Shown here in pieces: positions 6,597-12,311 of a stretch of 12,311 bases of DNA. Position 1 is the stretch's first letter; every line of letters starts with the position of its first letter. A model generated the notes under the pieces. It had not been told where the DNA came from and did no database searches. It saw nothing but the letters and a program-made list of their open reading frames with translations. The position numbers were made by a program, and so were the translations under genes. The stretch spans positions 1 to 12,311 of the forward strand of contig JAFGPY010000213.1 in NCBI GenBank assembly GCA_016935955.1, in the 5' to 3' direction. The DNA comes from Planctomycetota bacterium. Its GTDB lineage: Bacteria; Planctomycetota; Phycisphaerae; FEN-1346; JAACEH01.

Positions 6597-7514
6597 TTAC
6601 CTGCATTGAGAAGGGACATAGTAAACGTGCCTGCGATTGACGACGTGCATGCCGGCCTTGAGATAGAGGCTGCGCGCCGGCGTGTTGGCCACATCGACGG
6701 CCACCGTGAGAACGGGCTCCTTCAGCAGCCGCGACCTGCCCATGGCCTGCTGGACCAGGAGTTGTCCGAGGCCGCGGCCGCGGAACTGCGGCGCGACACC
6801 CATATAGACGAGTTCGCAGGCTCGCCGCGAGGCCACGCGATTGACCAACACCATTCCTGCGGCTTGACCGTCGCATCTGGCCAGCAGCCAGCCCTGCGGC
6901 GTGAACAGGCCGCTGGCCCGGTGGCTGTCCAAGGCGTCCTGCGACGTTCGCAGGGCATCGATCCCCGGACAATCCAGGCTGTCGACGTACGTCGCCTCGA
7001 GCAATCGCGTGAATTCGCCCTCAAGCTCATCGTGGTACGTTTCCCAGGTCCACGGGCCGGCGTCTGCGGCCGCAGGCTTTTTGCCGACGTCGATCTCCAG
7101 GTACTCCAGCATCGTCAAGTGCTCGAATCCTGCGGCCAGGTAGGTTGTTGCGGGATATTCCTCGGGCCCTTCGGGCAGCAGGCTTTGCAGCAGCGTCGCG
7201 CCTTCGTCTCGGCAGGTCTGCACGCTGGCGCGAATGAGACCGGCGGCCGCGCGATCGCGCTCGCTCCCGCCAAGCTGTCCCGAGACTCCCGGCGGAAGAA
7301 TCGTGGCGCAATGGCCTGGCGCCAGGATGTGCAGGCATGCAGCCACAATGCGGCCATTGTCAACGGCTACCGTTTGACAGCGGAAGTCGACGCCCATGGA
7401 TCGGGGTGCGGTCTCGATGGTCTTGCGAGCTTGCGACGTGCTGCGAGGCAGCGTCGGCATCACCAGTCGCGCTGCCTCCAGAATCTCCTCGACCGTTGCC
7501 CTGCGGAATTCCAT
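6597..7514 (-). CDS. GNAT-family N-acetyltransferase with two GNAT-like halves
   Basis: The 305-aa product has a C-terminal GNAT domain with the acetyl-CoA loop V240-A-P-Q-F-R-G-R-G-L-G250 (R/QxxGxG/A) and the motif B helix NTPARSLYLKAGM (277-289). The N-terminal half (1-145), starting MEFRRATVEEILEAARLV and containing AVDNGRIVAACLHI and YLAAGFEHL, looks like a second, degenerate GNAT fold without the acetyl-CoA loop. This arrangement resembles double-GNAT proteins such as mycothiol synthase, but the substrate cannot be read. The start at 7514 is chosen because AGGAG lies 9 bases upstream. The open frame continues to 7739 but would run into the divergent gene, and its added residues look random. 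It is transcribed divergently from the DUF4159 gene and apparently stands alone. Confidence 0.85.
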   Translation of the reverse strand: MEFRRATVEEILEAARLVMPTLPRSTSQARKTIETAPRSMGVDFRCQTVAVDNGRIVAACLHILAPGHCATILPPGVSGQLGGSERDRAAAGLIRASVQTCRDEGATLLQSLLPEGPEEYPATTYLAAGFEHLTMLEYLEIDVGKKPAAADAGPWTWETYHDELEGEFTRLLEATYVDSLDCPGIDALRTSQDALDSHRASGLFTPQGWLLARCDGQAAGMVLVNRVASRRACELVYMGVAPQFRGRGLGQLLVQQAMGRSRLLKEPVLTVAVDVANTPARSLYLKAGMHVVNRRHVYYVPSQCR

Positions 7515-7535
7515 GGGCTGCAACTCCTGAATTCC

Positions 7536-7564
7536 TTGCCGTTTGTGTGCGGATGTTATATCAT
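7536..7564 (+). promoter_or_regulatory. Sigma70-like promoter for the DUF4159 unit
   Basis: TTGCCG (7536-7541) and TATCAT (7559-7564) are 17 bases apart and match consensus at 4/6 and 5/6. Transcription would start near 7571, giving a leader of about 95 bases before the ATG at 7666. The -10 lies inside an imperfect palindrome (7551-7566). Confidence 0.55.
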
Positions 7565-7566
7565 CC
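7551..7566. promoter_or_regulatory. 16-bp near-palindrome over the -10 (possible operator)
   Basis: GGATGTTATATCATCC reads the same on both strands except at two central-flanking positions (14 of 16 bases symmetric). It covers the -10 of the DUF4159 promoter and sits in the divergent region, 37 bases before the acetyltransferase start. A dimeric regulator could bind here and control one or both directions. No regulator gene is adjacent, so this is inferred from symmetry only. Confidence 0.35.
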
Positions 7567-7579
7567 TTGCGCCTGGTGC

Positions 7580-7596
7580 GACCGGAAAATCCGGTC
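7580..7596. promoter_or_regulatory. Perfect 7-bp hairpin in the DUF4159 leader
   Basis: GACCGGA (7580-7586) and TCCGGTC (7590-7596) are perfect complements with an AAA loop. On the proposed transcript the hairpin begins about 10 bases from the 5' end, where it could protect the mRNA, or in DNA it could be an operator just past the start point. No T-run follows, so it is not a terminator. Confidence 0.4.
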
Positions 7597-7665
7597 AGCC
7601 ACCTCCAAAGACTGCCGGCCATCGTGCCGCCCTGTCTCCAAGGCCCGACGTTTGGAGGAATGCCG

Positions 7666-9981
7666 ATGACCGCTCGCCGCGTGTTTCTCGCCGCCACATT
7701 CGTCCTTCTGGCCCTGACCTCCACGGTCGCAGCGGCCACCGACGAAGAGATTCAGGCAGCCATCGATCGAGGCGCTCAGTACCTGTTGAGCATCCAGCAG
7801 GCCAACGGATGGTTCACGCCGACGGCCGAGGTGCGATGGGTCCCGGCCGGAGCGGCGCCCCTGGTGGGCACCCAGGAGGCCATGGCCCTGCTCGGGCTGG
7901 CCTACGCCGATGTGGACGTTCGCCGCGACGAGGTCCGCAGAGGCATTGAGGCCCTGCTGCAGTTCGACATGCAGCATGTCTACAGCGTGGGCGCGCGGAT
8001 CATGGCCTTGTCCAAGTACTACCGCAAGATGGACCGCGAGCTGCGCGAGCGAGTGCGTCCGGTGATCAAGAACGATCTTGTCTGGCTCGTCGAGGCCCAA
8101 GGCGGCGAGGGGCAGTGGACCTACGGTTCGCTCGGCGGCGGCGGGAATCTGGACCGCGGATGGGACTTCAGCAATGTCCAGATGGCCGTTCTGGCCTTCC
8201 AGGAGGCTGGCTTCGCGGGGTTCGAATATCCTGAAGACACCATGCGCAAGGCCATGCAACTCTACCTGAGCCGCCAGAACGACGACGGCGGATGGAACTA
8301 CGGGTCGCGGCAGGGATTCCAGGCTTCGGGCAATGCAGCCGATTCATACGGTTCTATGACGGCCGCGGCCGTGGCCAGCCTCTATATCACGCGGGACGCC
8401 CTGTTTCGCGGCAGCGGATGCCCGTGCAGCGGCGGCAGGTCGGGCGAGCGGCCCAAGGCCCTCGATCGCGCCATTGACCGCGGCATCGACTGGCTGGGCA
8501 AGAACTTCGAGGTTACCCGGAATCCACGCGGCGTCCCTCAGCGCTGGATACTCTATTGGCTCTATTCCTGCGAGCGGGTAGGCCTGTCCGCTGGCCTGAA
8601 GTACTTTGGCACCCACAACTGGTACGGTGAGGGGGCCGACTTCCTGGTCCGCAGGCAGGGGGGCAACGGCAACTGGATCCTCGGCGGCGAGGGGCCGTCG
8701 GACACTACCTACGCCATCTGCTTCCTGGCCAAGGGGCGGGCTCCCATCCTGATGAACAAGTTGCAGTTCGAAGGCGACTGGGACCGTCACCCGAGAGACT
8801 TGGCCAACTTGGCCCACTTCACTGGCGACCTGAAGGAACAACTCATCCGTTGGCAGGTGATCAACCTCATCGCTCCGGTCGAGGAGTGGCACGATTCGCC
8901 GATCCTCTACATCTCGGCCGAGAGCGAGATTCCCCTGACCGACGAGCACAAGGCCAAGCTTCGCCGCTTCACCGACACCGGCGGCACGATTCTGTTCGAG
9001 GCCTCGTGCGGCAACCGGACCGTGGACGGCTGGTGGCGGAAGACGGTCGCCGAGATCTGGCCCGAATGGGAGTTCAAGTCGCTCTCGCGTGAGCATCCCG
9101 TCTACAGCAGCGACCAGGAGATCAGCCAGAACCTGCCGCGCTTCGAGACTCTGGACGACGGCGTACGGACGTTCCTGTGGTACACGAGGTTCGACATCTC
9201 GTGCCCTTGGAACACCATGGCCACGACGAACCGGGCCGCGATGTTCCTGTTCGGCATCAATCTCTACGCCTACGCCACGGACAAGCGACCGCTGCGGTCC
9301 TCGCTGGCTGGCGTGCGGCGGGACGCCTCGCAACGTGCAGCCGCGTCCATTCGCGGCGGGTCGCGCGATGAACTGACGCTGGCCCGCGTCAAGCACGGGG
9401 GCGACTACTACGTCGGCCGCAACTATGGTGGACCTGCTTTGTTCAGCCAGACCCTCTCGGCCAAGGGGGGGCCCTCGCTGATCCTCGCCGACGAAGTCGA
9501 GCCTGCTGACCTGAAGCCCGAGCAGGTGGCTTGGGTGACGGGGCGGCAGGGCGTGGCGATGACCGCAGATAAGATGGCCGCCCTGGTGCGTTATCTGGAT
9601 GGCGGCGGGTTTCTGCTGGCTGAGGCCATTCTCGGTGACGAGCGATTCGACAAGGCCTTTCGCGAACTGGCCAAACAGGCGGGCATCGAGGTCAAGGCCC
9701 TGGCCGCCGACGATGCCGTCCTGACGGGACAATTCAGCGGCGCCTCCGGATACGCGATCGACAAGGTCGGTTTCAAGCGGTCGCTTCTGGCCGAGCGGAT
9801 CGGCAACGCCAAGGCCGAACTCTACGGTCTCTATCGCGGCGGCAAGATGGTTGGGGTCTATAGTCCGCTCGACCTGATGTATTCGCAGACGGGCCTGGAC
9901 GCCTGGGGCAGCCGCGGCTACGAGGCCGACGACGCCCGGACGATCCTGGCCAACATTCTGTTGCGGGCGTCAGCAAGATGA
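7666..9981 (+). CDS. Exported protein: prenyltransferase-like toroid repeats plus tandem DUF4159 modules
   Basis: The 771-aa product has a signal peptide (1-24, MTARRVFLAATFVLLALTST... ending VAAA). Residues 27-360 are alpha-helical repeats of the squalene cyclase/prenyltransferase toroid type, with the recurring Q-x-G-x-G-x-W pattern (AQGGEGQWTYG 144-154, QNDDGGWNYG 204-213, RQGGNGNWILG 330-340). The cyclase DxDD motif was not seen, so a binding or scaffold role is likelier than catalysis. C252 and C254 sit in a Gly-rich loop. Residues 405-545 (SPILYISAE...GGTILFEA...YTRFDIS) and 568-770 (LTLARVKHGGDYY...GGFLLAEA...VYSPLDLMYS) look like two DUF4159 modules, the second being the more typical. 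The ATG at 7666 is preferred to 7660 because GGAGG (7654-7658) is then 7 bases away. It leads a three-gene unit. The function of the family is unknown. Confidence 0.85.
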   Translation: MTARRVFLAATFVLLALTSTVAAATDEEIQAAIDRGAQYLLSIQQANGWFTPTAEVRWVPAGAAPLVGTQEAMALLGLAYADVDVRRDEVRRGIEALLQFDMQHVYSVGARIMALSKYYRKMDRELRERVRPVIKNDLVWLVEAQGGEGQWTYGSLGGGGNLDRGWDFSNVQMAVLAFQEAGFAGFEYPEDTMRKAMQLYLSRQNDDGGWNYGSRQGFQASGNAADSYGSMTAAAVASLYITRDALFRGSGCPCSGGRSGERPKALDRAIDRGIDWLGKNFEVTRNPRGVPQRWILYWLYSCERVGLSAGLKYFGTHNWYGEGADFLVRRQGGNGNWILGGEGPSDTTYAICFLAKGRAPILMNKLQFEGDWDRHPRDLANLAHFTGDLKEQLIRWQVINLIAPVEEWHDSPILYISAESEIPLTDEHKAKLRRFTDTGGTILFEASCGNRTVDGWWRKTVAEIWPEWEFKSLSREHPVYSSDQEISQNLPRFETLDDGVRTFLWYTRFDISCPWNTMATTNRAAMFLFGINLYAYATDKRPLRSSLAGVRRDASQRAAASIRGGSRDELTLARVKHGGDYYVGRNYGGPALFSQTLSAKGGPSLILADEVEPADLKPEQVAWVTGRQGVAMTADKMAALVRYLDGGGFLLAEAILGDERFDKAFRELAKQAGIEVKALAADDAVLTGQFSGASGYAIDKVGFKRSLLAERIGNAKAELYGLYRGGKMVGVYSPLDLMYSQTGLDAWGSRGYEADDARTILANILLRASAR

Positions 9982-10015
9982 GCAGGGCCGCGGCGACGGT
10001 AGGAGCAAGCGAGTT

Positions 10016-10765
10016 ATGGACATCGATGGGGCGACGCCCGACATGGTCGAGGTCTGGCATTTCGAGACCGAAATCGAAGCTATCTTAGCGGCCAACCGTC
10101 TTTGTGCCTTCGGCATCGATGCCTATGCTGGTCCACGGCCCCGGCGAGGCGGACTGAGTGTGCGGGTGTTTGCCAGGGCCGACCGCGTGGACGAGGCACG
10201 AGCCATTCTTGAGGACATGCAGCGTCAGCCTGAGAGGGACGAATCCTTGCTGCCTTCAGACCGCATGGTCGTACTGGCCCGCTATCCTCGCGTGATCGAG
10301 GCCGAATTGGCTGTCAGTGCCTTGACGGCCAGGGGCATCCAGGCCGAAGTCGAGCCGCATGCCGCGTACGAAACCCTCTCGCATATCCAGATCGGCCTCA
10401 ACGCTCAAGGGGTAGCCGTCCTTGGCCCTGAGCACTTGGCCGACGAGGCCCGCGGGATTCTGGCTCAAATCCGCGGCGGAGATTCCGACGAGGAACAGCA
10501 GCCGTTGACGGAACTCGAAAGGCGGTGCAGGAGGGCCTTCTTCATAGCCGTGGGGGCCTTGCTGTTCCTGGGGCCGCTGGGCATACTGAGTCTGCTTCAC
10601 ACCTTGTCGGTGAAGAACGTGCTGAACGCGAACCTCGCCCAGTTGAGTGAGCGGCAGGTTACGCGGTGCCAGGTTCACCTGTCCTTCGCGACAATAATCG
10701 GCGCGGTCACACCGGTATTCGGCTCCATTGTCTACGGCTTGGCTTATTTCTTCGCCACGGTGTGA
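10016..10765 (+). CDS. Membrane protein with two DUF2007-like modules
   Basis: The 249-aa product has two small alpha/beta modules followed by two membrane segments. Module 1 is about 11-68 (VEVWHFETEIEAILAANRL...ARAILEDM), and module 2 about 85-151 (VVLARYPRVIEAELAVSAL...ARGILAQI). Both follow the DUF2007 'putative signal transducing protein' pattern: a strand, a helix beginning with E-A, a G-I-x-A turn, a V-x-V strand and a closing helix. A charged linker (155-173) leads to hydrophobic helices at about 174-196 and 222-247. The start ATG has AGGAG 10 bases upstream. It lies 34 bases after the DUF4159 gene, which indicates co-transcription. The modules would face the cytoplasm if the N-terminus stays inside. 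The role is unknown, and the DUF2007 assignment is by pattern only. Confidence 0.7.
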   Translation: MDIDGATPDMVEVWHFETEIEAILAANRLCAFGIDAYAGPRPRRGGLSVRVFARADRVDEARAILEDMQRQPERDESLLPSDRMVVLARYPRVIEAELAVSALTARGIQAEVEPHAAYETLSHIQIGLNAQGVAVLGPEHLADEARGILAQIRGGDSDEEQQPLTELERRCRRAFFIAVGALLFLGPLGILSLLHTLSVKNVLNANLAQLSERQVTRCQVHLSFATIIGAVTPVFGSIVYGLAYFFATV

Positions 10766-10784
10766 CGATCTGCGGGAGGATCCC

Positions 10785-11327
10785 TTGGGGGATAGGACTC
10801 GCTCAACCTACGAGACCATCGCCGTGGCCCGCTACCCGACCGGGCTGGAGGCGGAGATGGCGGCCGCCAAACTCCGGGCCAACGACATTCCCGCCGAGGC
10901 TCAGACACATGTCGCCTCCGACATGCTCAGCCACATGCAGTTTGCCTTGGCGCCCAGGGGCATTGCCGTCTTGGTGCCGCGAGCACTGGTCGAGGAGGCC
11001 CAGAGAATACTGAGTCCTGTGGCCGAGCTCGAAACGGAAGCGTATGAGCCACCCAGGGAGGAGGCGTCTGTCGAGACCCGCGCCCGGAGGGCCTTCTGGT
11101 TCGCACTTTACGCGTTACCCGTGTTCGCATTGGTCTCGCCGGCTGCCTTGACGTACCTCTGCTTTGTGACCCACCAATACTGCAAACAGAGACACACCTT
11201 GTCAGAACAGGTGCGCCTAAGAACAGGTCGCAGACTGTGCTTTGGATTCCTTGCTGGCTTGGTCGGCACAGCCTGGGCCATCTATGTGATCTACCTGTAT
11301 TTCATCTACTATCGACGACTCCTCTGA
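10785..11327 (+). CDS. Membrane protein with one DUF2007-like module, TTG start
   Basis: The 180-aa product is a paralogue of the preceding protein. Its single module (about 11-77, TIAVARYPTGLEAEMAAAKL...AQRIL) shares about 30 of 64 residues with module 2 of its neighbour, including ARYP, EAE, LSH-x-Q and AVL. A charged linker (80-102) and two membrane helices (about 103-129 and 151-176) follow, ending in RRLL. The frame is open from an ATG at 10728, but that start overlaps the previous gene by 38 bases and has no ribosome-binding site. TTG at 10785 has GGAGG (10775-10779) 5 bases upstream and begins just before the conserved module, so it is preferred. It is the third gene of the unit and ends 11 bases from the convergent DUF4432 gene. 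Confidence 0.68.
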   Translation: MGDRTRSTYETIAVARYPTGLEAEMAAAKLRANDIPAEAQTHVASDMLSHMQFALAPRGIAVLVPRALVEEAQRILSPVAELETEAYEPPREEASVETRARRAFWFALYALPVFALVSPAALTYLCFVTHQYCKQRHTLSEQVRLRTGRRLCFGFLAGLVGTAWAIYVIYLYFIYYRRLL

Positions 11328-11355
11328 ACGTGCCAAGGTTAAGAGCCTGGCATGT
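11328..11355. terminator. Hairpin between convergent genes (possible terminator)
   Basis: ACGTGCCAAGG (11328-11338) can pair with CCTGGCATGT (11346-11355) with one bulged A and one G-U pair, around a 7-base loop. It begins directly after the stop of the membrane-protein gene and runs into the last codons of the DUF4432 gene. No T-run follows on either strand, so termination is possible but not assured. Confidence 0.35.
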
Positions 11356-12311
11356 AGTACGCAACGAGGGCATCTCGCGAAGCGACTTCCACGCGTGGCT
11401 TGTCTGTCTTCGGCATGGCCGCCAACAGGCCGTCGACCTCTTTCCTGCTCGTCAGGAAACCCACCTCGATTTCGTAGTGATGCGTCTCGCCCGTGGCGAT
11501 GCTGCACAAGAGGCCGTGCTCGGACGCATAGGTCCAGCCCAGGAACGTGCTGCCGACCTCCAGGCCCGAGACGCCGTCGCGAGGGTTCTTCCAGAACTGA
11601 AACGCCCGCTGGTTGTCGTGGAAGTGGGCCACATTGTAGAGGACGTAGGCCGCTGACCCGCCGTCCGGGGCCACCAGTGCCGCCCGCACGTCGCCCCGGG
11701 CGTCCGGCTCGACCGACATGATGTAGCACTTCTCGAAGTTCTCTTCCGCCACGGCCGCGGCATCCTCCGACGACGGCGGCCAGCGAGTGACGCCCTGGCC
11801 CACACGCTCGAACGTGCGGTAACGGTCCATGCCTTTCTCGGCGATGCCGTCCGGCCGCGGGACCACGAGCCGTTCGCTACTCGTGAATCGCGTGCCCTCG
11901 ACCACCGGGAAGTTCGGATGATAGAGCCACATGTAGTTGCCGCCGACCGTCGCACGGATGTCGTCAATCACGCGGAAGGCCCGCTTGCCCTTCACCGGCT
12001 CGACGGCCCGTTCGACGACCAGCGACGGCCCCGCGACCATGATGCGGCAATCGATTGTTCCCCGCACGCCGCCGGTTTCCGTGCGCTGCCACTGGCGGGC
12101 CGGCGTCTGCGAGAACGTGCCGTGAAGGGGCAGGGGACCCTCGGGGGCCCCGGCGTTCTCCAGACCGCCCGTAAAGAAGGCCTCGATGCTTCGCACCGGG
12201 CCCAGTCCGACCGCGTTGTACGACAGGCGGCCGCGGTGCCCCGACGGGTTGCGGTACATGACCGGCTTGCCGCCGATGAGGACGTCGAGCACTTCGAGCC
12301 CCCTCTCGGGA
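11339..12311 (-). CDS. DUF4432 family protein (aldose-1-epimerase-like), 5' end cut off by window edge
   Basis: The visible 323 residues are open to the right edge, reading PERGLEVLDVLIGGKPVMYRNPSG, so the true start lies outside the window. An in-frame GTG at 12292 falls inside this conserved stretch and is not the start. The product resembles the DUF4432 group of the galactose mutarotase-like superfamily: a Pro-x-Arg-Gly-Leu opening strand, a central MWLYHPNFPVVEG block (visible residues around 126-138), and the late W-K-N-P-R-D-G-V-S-G-L-E-V-G-S-T block that ends the sugar-binding fold. The His in YHPN is a likely active-site residue. Such proteins are thought to bind or epimerise sugars, but the substrate is unknown. 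It is convergent with the DUF4159 unit. No signal peptide can be judged. Confidence 0.8.
   Translation of the reverse strand, partial: PERGLEVLDVLIGGKPVMYRNPSGHRGRLSYNAVGLGPVRSIEAFFTGGLENAGAPEGPLPLHGTFSQTPARQWQRTETGGVRGTIDCRIMVAGPSLVVERAVEPVKGKRAFRVIDDIRATVGGNYMWLYHPNFPVVEGTRFTSSERLVVPRPDGIAEKGMDRYRTFERVGQGVTRWPPSSEDAAAVAEENFEKCYIMSVEPDARGDVRAALVAPDGGSAAYVLYNVAHFHDNQRAFQFWKNPRDGVSGLEVGSTFLGWTYASEHGLLCSIATGETHHYEIEVGFLTSRKEVDGLLAAMPKTDKPRVEVASRDALVAYYMPGS

Noticed and set aside
8344..9732. 462-codon minus-strand open frame opposite the DUF4159 gene
   Set aside because: The plus-strand frame has a signal peptide, repeats and a ribosome-binding site. The antisense frame has none of these.
10728..10784. 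ATG-started N-terminal extension of the second small membrane protein
   Set aside because: It has no ribosome-binding site and overlaps the previous gene. A TTG with GGAGG at ideal spacing starts just before the conserved module.
1..12311. CRISPR arrays, insertion sequences, tRNA or rRNA genes, toxin-antitoxin or phage genes
   Set aside because: Reading both strands showed no regular spaced repeats, transposase motifs, cloverleaf arms or other such signals. All sizeable coding regions are explained by the listed genes.

Overview
The window is GC-rich bacterial chromosome that most resembles a planctomycete (Planctomycetota, perhaps Phycisphaerae-like). This is inferred from three things seen in the sequence: a PEP-CTERM surface protein with a 'VPEPATMALLGLGAFGLV-RRRKK' type tail, a large exported protein joining prenyltransferase-like toroid repeats to DUF4159 modules, and a DUF4432 mutarotase-like protein. 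All three are common in that phylum. No mobile element, CRISPR array, tRNA or rRNA was seen. Genes are dense and most have clear Shine-Dalgarno sites.

Layout: (1) 98-799 (+) is a PEP-CTERM protein closed by a strong intrinsic terminator (829-860). (2) 4654-893 (-) is a tight five-gene operon, in transcription order: phosphoglucosamine/phosphomanno-mutase, FmdB-type zinc ribbon, YfcE-like phosphodiesterase, HIT-family hydrolase/phosphorylase and dGTPase-like HD phosphohydrolase. Junctions are +9, -4, +11 and -7 bases, and a sigma70-like promoter (4706-4734) stands in front. (3) 6241-4811 (-) is dnaA, alone and without dnaN. A gap of about 355 bases lies upstream of it, with a promoter candidate, an 8-bp hairpin in the leader and a few degenerate DnaA-box-like sites. 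(4) 7514-6597 (-) is a double-GNAT acetyltransferase. (5) 7666-11327 (+) is a three-gene unit divergent from the acetyltransferase: the toroid/DUF4159 exported protein, then two paralogous small membrane proteins whose N-terminal modules resemble DUF2007. The second of these appears to start at TTG. (6) 12311-11339 (-) is a DUF4432 (aldose-1-epimerase-like) gene cut by the right edge and convergent with the unit before it.

How the genes may work together: the minus-strand operon combines an envelope-precursor sugar-phosphate mutase with small nucleotide/phosphoester hydrolases, which suggests housekeeping linked to growth. The plus-strand unit is the least understood part. A large exported scaffold-like protein is co-transcribed with two membrane proteins carrying repeated small alpha/beta modules, which suggests an envelope-associated complex of unknown role. 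Starts were chosen from ribosome-binding sites and gene overlaps. Promoter, operator and origin calls come from reading the sequence by eye and are tentative.
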